Assembly: GCA_035505655.1 (NCBI GenBank)
Contig: DATJQP010000056.1
Location: 1-64,000 of the forward strand
Length of the DNA stretch: 64,000 nt
Source: JAGVPT01 sp035505655
GTDB taxonomy: Bacteria > Bacteroidota > Ignavibacteria > UBA10030 > UBA8401
Direction: 5' to 3'
Shown here: positions 23,303 to 32,420 of the stretch, one piece after another
How the letters are laid out: each line of letters starts with the position of its first letter
Numbering within the stretch: position 1 is the stretch's first letter
Translations under genes and position numbers: made by a program
The notes under the pieces: model-generated
Database searches by the model: none
The model's input: only the letters and a program-made list of their open reading frames with translations
What the model was told of the DNA's origin: nothing

Positions 23303-23958
23303 CCCCGGGACGAGTCCCGCATCAATGTTCGCGGGAGGTCGAGGTCAAGGGAAGCGCTGACAAACTCAAGATCCGAACGCTCGTTCGTCGCGATGATCAG
23401 GATCCCTTCCCGAACCTGTTCCTTCATCCTCCTTCGGACGGCCCCCACCCCTTCGAGGTCGAGGTTCGAAGTCGGCTCGTCAAGGATCAGCACCTCGGGT
23501 CGGTGAATCAGTGCGGCGGCATACTTAAGCCTCTGCTTCATCCCCGAGGAATACGTTCTCACTTCATCGTCCTTCCGCTCAAAGATCCCGAATTCTCTCA
23601 ACAACTCTTCACCCTGCCGGATCATCCCGGCAGGGAGATTTCGGATCATGCCGATCATCCGAAGGTTCTCTGCGCCGGAAAATTCCTCGTACAAGTTGAT
23701 GTACGGAGCGACGAGCCCCACATGCTGAAACATCTCATCCCTCCCAACTTCCTTTCCCCCCACGCCAAGGCGAACCGTCCCCGAGGTAGGGGAAAGCAAT
23801 CCACAGAGAAGCTTCGCGAGAGTCGATTTTCCCGAGCCGTTCTTCCCCGTGATGGCGAAGGATTCATTCACCCGGACGGTGAAAGAGACTCCATCAAAGA
23901 TCGAACGGCGATTGAACACCTTCGAAAGAGAATCCACCGTCACGGTGAGATCCTTCAT
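23299..23958 (-). CDS. ccmA: Haem exporter ATP-binding subunit CcmA
   Basis: ABC ATPase of the CcmABCD complex, about 219 residues from the ATG at 23958 (GGAGG just upstream). It has Walker A GKNGSGKSTLAKLL, the signature YSSGMKQRLKYAAAL and Walker B VLILDEPTSNLDLEG, followed by the H-loop replacement region IATNERSD. The complex uses ATP to free haem-bound CcmE for CcmF. It heads the ccmABCDEF set and follows the FG-GAP gene by about 70 bp. Confidence 0.93.
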   Translation of the reverse strand: MKDLTVTVDSLSKVFNRRSIFDGVSFTVRVNESFAITGKNGSGKSTLAKLLCGLLSPTSGTVRLGVGGKEVGRDEMFQHVGLVAPYINLYEEFSGAENLRMIGMIRNLPAGMIRQGEELLREFGIFERKDDEVRTYSSGMKQRLKYAAALIHRPEVLILDEPTSNLDLEGVGAVRRRMKEQVREGILIIATNERSDLEFVSASLDLDLPRTLMRDSSRG

Positions 23959-24026
23959 CGGTCCTCCGTGCCATAAGCGTCGTCCATCCTTGCGGGGTTC
24001 CACCGTTCATTTGCCATCATCGGATC

Positions 24027-26306
24027 CTACGGCTGATGAACGTAATAGACCGTCACGACGCTTCGATCCGGATCGGTATAGACCACGTCGAGCTTTCCGT
24101 CGCCGTTGAAATCTCCGAAACGAAACATCGCGTCTTTTGGCAGGTCCAGAAGAAACGCACCGGGCAGGAATCTTCCGTTTCCTTTCCCTTTGTAGAAATA
24201 GAGCTCTGAGGTGTCGTCATGCGCCGCAACGATGTCGTTGATACCGTCCCCGTCGAAGTCGACGACCTGAATATGTTCCGGGTTCGACACCTCGAGCCCG
24301 CTCACCGCCTCTTCGAAATTGCCGAACCTTCCCGCCCCCGTACCGAGCGCAATCCGGATGGAGTTCATCGGAGTGGAATACAGGATGCAGTCCGGAATAT
24401 TATCTCCGTTGACATCGGCAAACGTCATGGTGCATTTTTTGATCATCGAGTCCGGGAACACATATGATAGTGTCTTTCCCCGGTACTGACCTGACGAATC
24501 GCTGAACGTGATTCCAAGATTATACCGGAGAGAATCGGCGTCAAAGTAAACGTACGCGAGGTCGGGCCGCCCGTCATCGTTAAAGTCGTTTACTGATCCG
24601 GCGAGAATGCGGGCGGGGATAATCGGTCTGAAATTCCTCTCGACAAACCTCGCACCCGATACCTGCTGGAAGTACGAAAGGGCCCGCTGCTTCGCGTTTG
24701 AATAGACGTAGAACTCAATGGCCTGGTCCTGCAACGTCGCGTCCGGGAGAAACATGCGCGGGCCTTCAGCCGTGGAGATCGCGTAGGTGTAGGCGGAAGT
24801 CATCCTCTGCCCTTCCGGAAAACCGGTTCTCGAAAGTGTCAGCACCGATACCTTCGCGACGGACTCGTGGGTAAGGAGAAACGTGAGGAGGGTGTCGTTC
24901 TTTGAATAGAGCCGCACGGATGTCGGCTCATCGACGGTCGGAAAACTGAGTTGCCCTTCCACCCTGTTCTTCGCAGAACTCATGAGAAGAGAAAGTGTCG
25001 ACGATTCGTTGTTCGTAACGGCAATATCATCAACCCCGTCGTCATTGAAGTCCGAGATAGCAAGCCCGAGGGGCTTCCGTCCGACGGCGAAGGAAACCTC
25101 CCGCGCGCCAACTCGTCCTCGTTCTTCTTCAACGACACTATGGTGGGAATTCCAGAAACAGCAGGCCGATTTGTTCCGCGAGTCGATGATGACGACGTCG
25201 TCCCACCCTTCGTTGTCCATGTCGCCAACGAGTGCTCCCAGAGGAGCCTTCGGACATCCGTACACGATCTCGTCGTAGAAAGACCCGTCTCCTCGGTTCT
25301 GGAAGACACTGAACGTTCCCCCGTCGCGGTCGATCGTGATAAGGTCCTCGTTGAAGCGTGAGGTGAGGGAGCCGGTTGTTATTTCGCTCGCAGGTCTTGC
25401 GAGGTCGAGGCTCTGGTAATTGGTGTACGAGGCCATGCCGTCGCCGGCGAAAAGCTTGAGCGTTTTCGACTCGGCCGAGGCAGTGCCATAGTCCATGATT
25501 CTGTCGCGGTTGAAGTCGCCGAAGGCCGTCCTCACGGTATCCTGGCCGAAGGAGACAATGTTCTGTTCGGAAAACTGGAGGTCACCCATACCAAAATAGA
25601 ACACCATCTCGTTCGTCAGCCAGTTGTGAATGACAAGGTCGGGGAAGTCGTCATCGTTGAGCTTCACTACCGATGCGTCGACGACCGGGACCTCGGGCAG
25701 GATAAGCGTCTTCTCCCTGAATGTGCCGTCTTTGTTGCCGCGTAGCACCGAGATGCCCGAGGAAAGTTTCCCGAAGCAGAGAATGTCGGTAGTACTGTCA
25801 TTGTCGATGTCCGCAAGGAGTACCTTCTCCGGGTAGAAGTTGACCGCATACTTGGCCGAGGCGTAGCCTGAATCGGGGGAAGAGCTGAGCCATACCTCCA
25901 CCTGGTTCGCAGCGCGGTGAACGATGACGATGTCATCCCTCCCATCCCCGTTGAGGTCTTTGGCGGCAAGATAGGTGACGTCCGTTGCTTCCCCAAGCAC
26001 TTTGGTATCAAACGATCTGCCGTCACCCCTGTTCACAAGAGCAACGATCTGACGAAGATCAGGATTGTAGCAAAGGAGGTCCGGGTAGGGATCTGGATTG
26101 AACCGGAAGAGTGAGACCAGCGAAGGCGAAAATGGAAGGTCGGTTTCGGTGACAATACTGAGGGGAGGAGCCACGCGCCGCTGTCCTTCCGCGGCCGGGC
26201 CCGCCAGGAGAAGAGCGAGCGCGGCAACACAGCATTTGCCGAAAATCCGGCGGGAGTGGCTCTCGTATCCGCGAAGGCGCACCGCGCACCTATTGCTTTG
26301 GTACAT
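24027..26306 (-). CDS. Secreted FG-GAP/VCBS repeat protein
   Basis: A 759-residue exported protein. After a signal sequence (CCVAALALLLAGPAAEG) it consists of about a dozen FG-GAP/VCBS repeats built on a DxNxDGxxD calcium-binding loop. Examples are DLNGDGRDDIVIV, DIDNDSTTDILCF, DFNRDRIMDYG, DFNDDGVDDIAV, DVNGDNIPDCILY, DFDGDGINDIVA and DFNGDGKLDVVY. It ends soon after the last repeat with no sorting domain. These proteins form beta-propellers on the cell surface or outside the cell. The substrate is unknown. The start overlaps the upstream thioesterase end by 17 bases. Confidence 0.88.
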   Translation of the reverse strand: MYQSNRCAVRLRGYESHSRRIFGKCCVAALALLLAGPAAEGQRRVAPPLSIVTETDLPFSPSLVSLFRFNPDPYPDLLCYNPDLRQIVALVNRGDGRSFDTKVLGEATDVTYLAAKDLNGDGRDDIVIVHRAANQVEVWLSSSPDSGYASAKYAVNFYPEKVLLADIDNDSTTDILCFGKLSSGISVLRGNKDGTFREKTLILPEVPVVDASVVKLNDDDFPDLVIHNWLTNEMVFYFGMGDLQFSEQNIVSFGQDTVRTAFGDFNRDRIMDYGTASAESKTLKLFAGDGMASYTNYQSLDLARPASEITTGSLTSRFNEDLITIDRDGGTFSVFQNRGDGSFYDEIVYGCPKAPLGALVGDMDNEGWDDVVIIDSRNKSACCFWNSHHSVVEEERGRVGAREVSFAVGRKPLGLAISDFNDDGVDDIAVTNNESSTLSLLMSSAKNRVEGQLSFPTVDEPTSVRLYSKNDTLLTFLLTHESVAKVSVLTLSRTGFPEGQRMTSAYTYAISTAEGPRMFLPDATLQDQAIEFYVYSNAKQRALSYFQQVSGARFVERNFRPIIPARILAGSVNDFNDDGRPDLAYVYFDADSLRYNLGITFSDSSGQYRGKTLSYVFPDSMIKKCTMTFADVNGDNIPDCILYSTPMNSIRIALGTGAGRFGNFEEAVSGLEVSNPEHIQVVDFDGDGINDIVAAHDDTSELYFYKGKGNGRFLPGAFLLDLPKDAMFRFGDFNGDGKLDVVYTDPDRSVVTVYYVHQP

Positions 26307-26775
26307 TCGATCGTCTACGGAGGCGCTGTTCCCTCCTGCGGAGAGCGTCCTCGAAGCGCCGAACCTCCTCCGGACTTTCCGGTCTCAATCGCGGCGCCTC
26401 CACAGGGGCGCCGTTTTCATCGATGGAAACGAACGTGAGATACGCGCTGTTCGCGTGCAGCACTTCGCCCGTGAGGAGGTTCTCCGAAAGCACCTTGACG
26501 CCGACTTCCATTGAAGTGCGAAATACTCTATTGACAGAGGCGCGGAGGATGACCACTTCGCCCGCCTTCACCGGGTGGATGAAATTCAATTCATCAACAG
26601 AGGCGGTAACGCATATCCGTTTCGTATGGCGGGAGGCAGCGATCGCGGCGGCGAGGTCGATCCAATGCATGAGCTGACCGCCGAGAAGGTTGCCAAGGCG
26701 ATTCGTATCGTTCGGGAGAACGAGTTCAGTCATCTCGACCTGAGAGTGTGCGACGGTGAAGGAGACTTCTGTCAT
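26290..26775 (-). CDS. Hotdog-fold acyl-CoA thioesterase
   Basis: A 161-residue protein of the YciA/BACH-like acyl-CoA hydrolase family. It shows LVLPNDTNRLGNLLGGQLMHWIDLAAAIAASRH, with Asn/Asp residues and the central helix of the hotdog fold, then VDELNFIHPVKAGEVVILRASVNRVFRTSMEVGV. It would hydrolyse acyl-CoA thioesters to free acid and CoA in the cytoplasm. It starts within the last bases of bamD (four-base overlap). The C-terminus is Arg-rich (RRREQRLRRRSN). The chain-length preference is not predictable. Confidence 0.88.
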   Translation of the reverse strand: MTEVSFTVAHSQVEMTELVLPNDTNRLGNLLGGQLMHWIDLAAAIAASRHTKRICVTASVDELNFIHPVKAGEVVILRASVNRVFRTSMEVGVKVLSENLLTGEVLHANSAYLTFVSIDENGAPVEAPRLRPESPEEVRRFEDALRRREQRLRRRSNVPKQ

Positions 26776-27587
26776 GGAGGGGTCACCGTTGAGTATCCCA
26801 TCTGCCGTTCCTTCTGGACCGGATGCTTCGAAGGCTGGGCAAGGATATCGGCTTTGAGCGCATCGACATCACCTTTCAAGTCGCTCGTCGGGAATTTTGT
26901 GTAGAACTGATTGATCGCATCCAGGGCAGCGGCATCGTCATAACGCTGGCGCAACGCCCGCGCTTTGCCGAACAGTGCGTCGGCCGCATACTGGGAGTCA
27001 TGATGGCGATCAAGGACGATGTCGTAGTAGACGATCGCCGCCCTGTAGTACTCGAGCCGATAGTACAAATTGCCGTTGTCGAGGTCTTTCTTGGCGAGCC
27101 TATCGTTGAGCTCGTTGATTTTCGCGGCTGCGTCCTTCGCGAGCGAGTCCGTGGGGAAGTACTCAATGAACGACTGAAAATCGTCAATGGCCTCACGCGT
27201 ATACTTCTGATCGAGCGATGCCTGCGGAGCAAGCTCGTATTCGGACCTTGCCTTCATATATCTCGCCCTCGGAACCAGGGGACTCGACGGCATTGTCCTC
27301 ACGAGAAGATCGCATTCGGAGGCCGCGAGGATGTATTCCTTCCTCAGGTACCGGCAATCGGCGATATAAAACTGTGCGCTGTCGGCGACCGAGCTTCCGG
27401 GATACTGCACTGTCACGATCTTGAAATCATCCGCCGCTTCGAGATAGTCCTGTTTGGCAAATTCCGCCATCGCTTTTGTGTAGCGCACTTCGACAGGAAG
27501 CGCTTCAACTTCCTTGCTTGAGCTGCATCCCGCCAGGCTCAGCGCGATGGCGATGCCAAGGGCGAGTACTAAGAGAGACCGATTCAA
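26772..27587 (-). CDS. bamD: Outer-membrane assembly lipoprotein BamD
   Basis: A TPR lipoprotein of the BAM complex, which inserts beta-barrel proteins. I start it at a TTG (27587) that overlaps the capA-like stop as TTGA. The open frame continues 111 codons upstream, but that part is out-of-frame capA sequence. The signal peptide LLVLALGIAIALSLAGC gives a lipid-anchored Cys. BamD repeats follow: YTKAMAEFAKQDYLEAADDFKIV, YPGSSVADSAQFYIADC, SRARYMKARSEYELA-like and DNGNLYYRLEYYRAAIVYYDIVL. The mature length of about 250 residues is normal. Confidence 0.9.
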   Translation of the reverse strand: MNRSLLVLALGIAIALSLAGCSSSKEVEALPVEVRYTKAMAEFAKQDYLEAADDFKIVTVQYPGSSVADSAQFYIADCRYLRKEYILAASECDLLVRTMPSSPLVPRARYMKARSEYELAPQASLDQKYTREAIDDFQSFIEYFPTDSLAKDAAAKINELNDRLAKKDLDNGNLYYRLEYYRAAIVYYDIVLDRHHDSQYAADALFGKARALRQRYDDAAALDAINQFYTKFPTSDLKGDVDALKADILAQPSKHPVQKERQMGYSTVTPP

Positions 27588-28663
27588 CGGAGATAGTCCT
27601 TTGTCGTCATTGTGATCGGAATATTCGAGATCGATTGGACCCTTTCCCTCAATTGCGCGACCTGCGCCGAGTCCTTTAACACGGAAGGCTGGTAGCCGGC
27701 CTTGAGGGGTATGAACCCGACCGAGGTCACCGATACCCCGGAGCCCTCCCGCTCGAACTTCAGCTCGACAGCATAGCTGAGCTGGGTCCAAAAGTGCTGC
27801 GGCTGGTAAAACACAAAGTTGCCCAGGGAGTGGAAGATGTAGCTGGAGCCGACCTTCTCGACACCATAGGGAACGTGCGGGTGATGCCCGATGACGATCC
27901 GCGCACCCTGCCGTACGCACGCCTCATCGAATTCGCGGATGTGCAGTGTCGGCTCGTCCGCGTACTCGTCCCCACCGTGCACGCTGACGACCACAACGTC
28001 GACCGCCGCCGCCGCTTCTCTGAGCGCGGGGAACAGTTTCGATGTGTCCGTCATCGCAACGTAGTCATGCCATCCCCCCGCAAAGTTCATGAAATCGGAT
28101 GTCGCGAAGAAGGCGAATCTGATCCCGTTCTTTTCAAACATGATCGGTTCGTAAAGCTCGCCCACGCCTCTCGTCGTTCCGACGTGGACGATGCTCGATT
28201 CGTCGAGATGGTCCAGAGTCTCGAACAGGGCCCGCTTTCCATAGTCGTAGGCATGATTGTTCGCCGTCGACACAAGCGTGAAGCCAAAGCGTCGGAGGCT
28301 CAGCGCCCCGTTCGGAGGTCCGGTGAAGATCATGTTATGCCTTGGATCCTGCGTTTCGCCGTGCTGGCTGGAAAGCTGGCTCTCCAGATTCGCAAAAACC
28401 ACGTTCACAGACCCTTTGCTCAGCGAGATTCTTTCGAAAGGATACTGCACATCGTTCGCAAGGATTTTCTGACCGACCAGCCGACCGAGATTGACGTCGC
28501 CGAATGCCAGAACTGTCACCGCGCTCCGCGACGGTCCTGCTCCTTCGCGCGGGTGTTTCGCTCCCCTCCCGTCGAAAGGAAAACGGTAGAGCACCGCAGC
28601 CAAAACAACGCAGGCGACAAAGACTCCCCCCCACAGCAGAGCTTTTCTCACCGGCTCCTTCAT
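27584..28663 (-). CDS. CapA-family metallophosphatase-like membrane-anchored protein
   Basis: A 359-residue protein with an N-terminal membrane anchor (WGGVFVACVVLAAVLY). It is followed by the PGA_cap/CapA domain. Motifs are VLAFGDVNLGR, VFANLESQL, LVSTANNHAYDYG, VVVVSVHGGDEY and RIVIGHHPHVPYGVE, containing the metal-binding Asp/Asn/His set of calcineurin-like enzymes. Founding members take part in poly-gamma-glutamate capsule synthesis, but no capBC-type genes are nearby, so that role is not supported. It overlaps bamD and lies 12 bp after the unknown gene upstream. Confidence 0.86.
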   Translation of the reverse strand: MKEPVRKALLWGGVFVACVVLAAVLYRFPFDGRGAKHPREGAGPSRSAVTVLAFGDVNLGRLVGQKILANDVQYPFERISLSKGSVNVVFANLESQLSSQHGETQDPRHNMIFTGPPNGALSLRRFGFTLVSTANNHAYDYGKRALFETLDHLDESSIVHVGTTRGVGELYEPIMFEKNGIRFAFFATSDFMNFAGGWHDYVAMTDTSKLFPALREAAAAVDVVVVSVHGGDEYADEPTLHIREFDEACVRQGARIVIGHHPHVPYGVEKVGSSYIFHSLGNFVFYQPQHFWTQLSYAVELKFEREGSGVSVTSVGFIPLKAGYQPSVLKDSAQVAQLRERVQSISNIPITMTTKDYLR

Positions 28664-28675
28664 GCCCCGCGGCCC

Positions 28676-29302
28676 TTAGCTCCTGATCGTAAAAAACAGG
28701 TAGACAGCCACTCCCGCGGCTCCCCCGATGATCACCGGCTCAAGGAACTTTTCAATGAACGAAGGGGCAGGCGGCTCGCCGGGAGAGAGACCTTCAGTTC
28801 CCCGTTCCAGGTTGTGGATCTCCGCGACAGAGATCGTGTCGGTTCTGGACAAAGAGTCCATAGCCGACATGATGACCTTGCCATCGCCGTTCCGCACCAG
28901 ACTGAAGAGGATACTCACCTTGACCGTCCGGGCGCTTCGCCGAGCTGAAAAGAGACCATCGGAAAACGGCTCACCGTACGCGACGAACGCTTCACCTGTC
29001 GCCGTAATCTCAAAGGCCGAGGCACCGCGTTTCATGGAGAGTTCGGTGAACCTGCTTCTGAGAACCCCGACAATATGGGGAGCGAGATATGCTTCGGTCC
29101 CGCTCCTGCCGAAGTCCAGCGACACTGACGAACTTTCGGGAATCGCAGCATCGTTGCAGAACTTTTCAGCGGTTCCGCGGCATAGTTCTCCGATGATCTC
29201 CGCATTCGACCTGGAAAGCCGGTCATCGGCACGCAACGCGGAGACAACTCCGACTGCGAGTCCGACAACGAGGATGGCCAGGCACTTGAGCGACACGATC
29301 AA
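28676..29302 (-). CDS. Unknown protein with helices at both ends
   Basis: 208 residues that I do not recognise. An N-terminal hydrophobic helix (LAILVVGLAVGVVSAL) acts as a signal or anchor. A soluble, presumably periplasmic domain of about 150 residues includes YLAPHIVGVLRSRFTEL and RTVKVSILFSLVRNGDGKVI. It ends in an amphipathic FIEKFLEPVI and a second hydrophobic helix (GGAAGVAVYLFFTIR). The starting TTG overlaps the glutamate dehydrogenase stop as TTGA. It sits in a run with capA-like and bamD, so an envelope role is plausible. The beta-rich centre recalls FlgO/CsgG-like secreted domains only loosely. Confidence 0.6.
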   Translation of the reverse strand: MIVSLKCLAILVVGLAVGVVSALRADDRLSRSNAEIIGELCRGTAEKFCNDAAIPESSSVSLDFGRSGTEAYLAPHIVGVLRSRFTELSMKRGASAFEITATGEAFVAYGEPFSDGLFSARRSARTVKVSILFSLVRNGDGKVIMSAMDSLSRTDTISVAEIHNLERGTEGLSPGEPPAPSFIEKFLEPVIIGGAAGVAVYLFFTIRS

Positions 29303-30591
29303 GCGTAGATCCCGCGTACCTTGAGGGTTTTGGCAACTTTGTCGATGGCCATGATGTACGCTCCAATCCGGAGCGTCACCTTGTAATGCTCCGCGGTGTC
29401 GTAGACGGCGTTGAACGCCGAGGTCATCATTCGCTCGAGACGACGGTTGACACGATCAAGAGACCAGAAATAGCCGACGCGGTCCTGAACCCATTCGAAG
29501 TAGGACACCGTCACGCCGCCTGCGTTCGCCAGAATATCCGGGATGACAAGAATTCCCTTGTCCCGCAAAATAGGATCGGCTTTCGCCGTCGTCGGACCGT
29601 TGGCTCCCTCGGCGATAATCTTCGCCTTGATCTTGGAGGCGTTCCGTGCGGTGATCTGGTCTTCCTTGGCGGCGGGCACGAGGACATCGCACTCGAGTTC
29701 GAGAAGTTCCGATTGCGTGATCTTCTCGGCACCCGGGAAACCGTTGAGGACCTTGTGCGTTCTGATCCACTCGATCGCTTTTTCGACGTCGATCCCCCTT
29801 TTACTATGGTATCCCCCCGTGACGTCCGCAAGGCCGACGATCTTGCACCCCTGCTGCTGAAGGAGCTGCGCGGAAACCGAGCCGACATTTCCGAAGCCCT
29901 GAACCACGACCGTCGTCTCCTTCGGTTTCAATTTGATCTTTTCCATTGCTCCCATGGTCACCATCATCACTCCCCTTCCGGTCGCTTCGCGCCGACCGAG
30001 CGACCCGCCGATGATGAGAGGCTTTCCGGTCACAACTCCCGTCGACGTCCTCTTCATGTGCATGCTGTAAGTATCCATGATCCATGCCATGACCTGCTCG
30101 TTGGTTCCCATATCCGGAGCGGGGATATCCTTATCTTCGCCAAAAATATCGAGCATGTTGGCCGTGTAGCGGCGGGTCACTTTCTCAAGTTCAACCGGAG
30201 TGAGTTTTCCGGGATCGCATCGAACGCCCCCTTTCGCTCCACCGAAGGGTATATTGACGACGGAACATTTCCACGTCATCCAGGCCGCGAGCGCCTTCAC
30301 CTCATCGATATTGACGTCCGCCGCAAAACGAATCCCTCCTTTTGAAGGACCCAGGATGTCGTTGTGGATGACCCTGTACCCTTCGAAGACCTCAATCTCG
30401 CCGCTGTCCATCTGGATGGGGATGGAAACCGTCACCTGTTTGACCGGGGTTTTCAGATACTCGTAGACTCCCCTTTCAAGTCCGAGCAATTCCGCGGCAA
30501 TATCGAACCGTTCCATCATCGATTCGAAAGGATTTTCCCTGTTGGTGATAGGCGCCGGTTCCTTGTATGTCGTCGATTCGTTCTGTTCCAT
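29299..30591 (-). CDS. Glu/Leu/Phe/Val dehydrogenase family, probably glutamate dehydrogenase
   Basis: About 430 residues from the ATG at 30591 (MEQNESTTYK). It interconverts L-glutamate and 2-oxoglutarate plus ammonia with NAD(P). The substrate-binding lysine motif is GGAKGGVRCDP, preceded by PSKGGIRFAADV and WMTWKCSVVN. The dinucleotide fold has VVVQGFGNVGSVSAQLL. The C-terminal SYFEWVQDRVGYFW is typical of GDH. It starts 32 bp after htpX and is probably in its transcript. Cofactor preference is not clear from the sequence. Confidence 0.93.
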   Translation of the reverse strand: MEQNESTTYKEPAPITNRENPFESMMERFDIAAELLGLERGVYEYLKTPVKQVTVSIPIQMDSGEIEVFEGYRVIHNDILGPSKGGIRFAADVNIDEVKALAAWMTWKCSVVNIPFGGAKGGVRCDPGKLTPVELEKVTRRYTANMLDIFGEDKDIPAPDMGTNEQVMAWIMDTYSMHMKRTSTGVVTGKPLIIGGSLGRREATGRGVMMVTMGAMEKIKLKPKETTVVVQGFGNVGSVSAQLLQQQGCKIVGLADVTGGYHSKRGIDVEKAIEWIRTHKVLNGFPGAEKITQSELLELECDVLVPAAKEDQITARNASKIKAKIIAEGANGPTTAKADPILRDKGILVIPDILANAGGVTVSYFEWVQDRVGYFWSLDRVNRRLERMMTSAFNAVYDTAEHYKVTLRIGAYIMAIDKVAKTLKVRGIYA

Positions 30592-30622
30592 TTGGGTCCT
30601 CGTGGTCGGTGCGATCGTGCGC

Positions 30623-31477
30623 TCAAACGCCGCCCATGGCAAGCTGCTCCAGGCGGGCGATGCGCTCTTCGATAGGCGGGTGAGTGGCAAACAGTTTCAT
30701 CACTCCGCCCGATCGAAGCGGGTTAACGATAAAGAGATGAGAAGTGGCCGGTTGGGCGCCGGTCATTGGGGTGCGTTCAGCGCTCGCATCAAGTTTGCGG
30801 AGCGCGCTGGCAAGACTGAGCGGCTTGCCGCAGATCGCGGCTCCGCCGGCGTCGGCCGCAAACTCGCGCGACCTGGAAATTGCCAGCTGCAGCAGGACTG
30901 CGGCGATGGGGGCAAGGATGAGGAGCGCAAGGTCGGCGATCCCTCCTCCGGAGTCCCGGTCGTCTCTCCTTCCGCCGGTAAAGATCATCGCCCAGCCGGC
31001 CATGCGAGCGATGAACGTGATCGTGCCGACCATCGTGGCGACGATCGTTCCGGTCAGGATATCGCGGTGCTTCACATGGGCAAATTCATGCGAGAGAACT
31101 CCCTCGAGCTCATCGTCCGAAAGAAGCCGGAGGATGCCGCTCGTGACAGCGACGGCGGCGTGCTCCGGGTTGCGCCCGGTCGCAAAAGCGTTTGCATTCT
31201 CATCATCGATGATGTAGACGCGCGGCATCGGCAGATGGGCTTCCATCGCGAGGCGCTGGACGATGTGGACGATTCTGGGCTCTTCCGCCTCCTTCACCTC
31301 GCGGGCCCGGTACATCATGAGAACGACCTTGTCGGAGAACCAATACATACCGGCGTTCATGAGGAGCGAAAACAAGAACGCCATGATCAATCCCTGATCT
31401 CCTCCCAATGCCTCACCGATGAGAAGGAGGAGCATCATCATCAACGTCATGAGAAACGCAGTCTTCAGTCCGTTCAT
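30623..31477 (-). CDS. htpX: Membrane zinc metalloprotease HtpX
   Basis: An M48 peptidase for quality control of inner-membrane proteins, 284 residues. Two N-terminal helices precede the catalytic domain. The zinc site is H130-E-F-A-H134, followed by two more hydrophobic segments and the third-ligand Glu in SREFAADAGGAAI. The C-terminal THPPIEERIARL is characteristic. NANAFATGRNPEHAAVAVTSG is the standard pre-catalytic segment. A good promoter lies directly upstream (31512-31540). It may be stress-induced, as in other bacteria, but I see no special regulatory site. Confidence 0.96.
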   Translation of the reverse strand: MNGLKTAFLMTLMMMLLLLIGEALGGDQGLIMAFLFSLLMNAGMYWFSDKVVLMMYRAREVKEAEEPRIVHIVQRLAMEAHLPMPRVYIIDDENANAFATGRNPEHAAVAVTSGILRLLSDDELEGVLSHEFAHVKHRDILTGTIVATMVGTITFIARMAGWAMIFTGGRRDDRDSGGGIADLALLILAPIAAVLLQLAISRSREFAADAGGAAICGKPLSLASALRKLDASAERTPMTGAQPATSHLFIVNPLRSGGVMKLFATHPPIEERIARLEQLAMGGV

Positions 31478-31511
31478 CTTCTCTTATCCTGTCTTTCGCG
31501 CTAACTATATC

Positions 31512-31540
31512 AATGTAGAAAAATCAGCAGGCAGTATCAA
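31512..31540 (-). promoter_or_regulatory. Predicted promoter of htpX-gdh
   Basis: On the minus strand TTGATA (31535-31540), 17 nt, TACATT (31512-31517). Transcription would start near 31505, about 28 nt before the htpX ATG. Confidence 0.6.
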
Positions 31541-31550
31541 CCCGCTTCCT

Positions 31551-32399
31551 TCACCGGCCGCTTTCCCTTCGAATCCGCCTCAGCTCGTTGAGCGTCAGAT
31601 CGATCGAATCGTCGACGAAGTGCCTCGAGAATCTCCGTGCGCGCCGGACGGCCTCGCTCGAAACTTCCGCGATGACAAGATCCTCGTCGAAGAGCTTCGC
31701 GGAAGCAATGATCTCTCCGGAAGGATCGACAATTTTCGAGCCGCCCCAGAAATTAACGCCGTCTTCGATCCCCACCCTGTTGGCGAACACGAGGTATGAG
31801 CTCAGCAGTCTTGCGTAGGTCTTATGGTGTTCGGCATTAACGACGGCGGTCGGGAGCTCTTTCTCCGCCCCGGACATCCTCGTGGGGCTGGCAGCCAGGC
31901 CGATGATGATCTCCGCTCCTTCGCTCGCAAGGATGTACGGAAGTGACATGTGCCAGAGATCTTCGCAAATGAGGATCCCGAGCCTCCCGTGTTTGGAACG
32001 AAAGCTGCGTACACGATTGCCCGGGCTGAAGTACCTCATCTCCTCGAACATCCCGTACGTCGGGGGATAAACTTTTCGGTGGCCGCTGTAGATTTCTCCG
32101 TCTTCAAAGACAAACGCCGTATTGAACAACCCGAAATTCTCCCCCTCCTCGACCCCGCCGGCGATGATCGTGATCTCCCTGCTTAACTTCACCAGTTCCT
32201 TGAACGGCGAGGGGGAGTCGACCCTGACGGCAACATCCCAGTTGAGATCTTTCAGAGAGTAGCCGGTCAAGCTAAGCTCGGGAAATACAATGATCTCCGC
32301 GTGCCCGGCAATAGCCCTTTTGATGAAGGTGACATGCCGCTGCACGTTCTTGGCGAGATTGCCGACGGCCGAATCAATTTGAGCGACGGCGATCTTCAT
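31551..32399 (-). CDS. Carbon-nitrogen hydrolase (NAD synthetase-type amidase domain)
   Basis: A 282-residue nitrilase-superfamily enzyme with the Glu-Lys-Cys triad: E41 in VFPELSLTGYSLKDL, K109 in SGHRKVYPP and C145 in LGILICEDLWH. The CEDLWH motif and overall form are closest to the glutaminase domain of glutamine-dependent NAD synthetase, but no synthetase domain is attached. It may be a free-standing amidase or supply ammonia to a separate NadE. Substrate unknown. The next gene on this strand, htpX, has its own promoter in the 73-bp gap. Upstream lies a TPM gene 21 bp away. Confidence 0.86.
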   Translation of the reverse strand: MKIAVAQIDSAVGNLAKNVQRHVTFIKRAIAGHAEIIVFPELSLTGYSLKDLNWDVAVRVDSPSPFKELVKLSREITIIAGGVEEGENFGLFNTAFVFEDGEIYSGHRKVYPPTYGMFEEMRYFSPGNRVRSFRSKHGRLGILICEDLWHMSLPYILASEGAEIIIGLAASPTRMSGAEKELPTAVVNAEHHKTYARLLSSYLVFANRVGIEDGVNFWGGSKIVDPSGEIIASAKLFDEDLVIAEVSSEAVRRARRFSRHFVDDSIDLTLNELRRIRRESGR

Positions 32400-32420
32400 G
32401 GATTTCCCGAGCCTCCCGGG

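Noticed and set aside
27588..27920. N-terminal extension of bamD by 111 codons
   Set aside because: It is out-of-frame capA-like sequence. The lipoprotein signal shows that bamD starts at TTG 27587.
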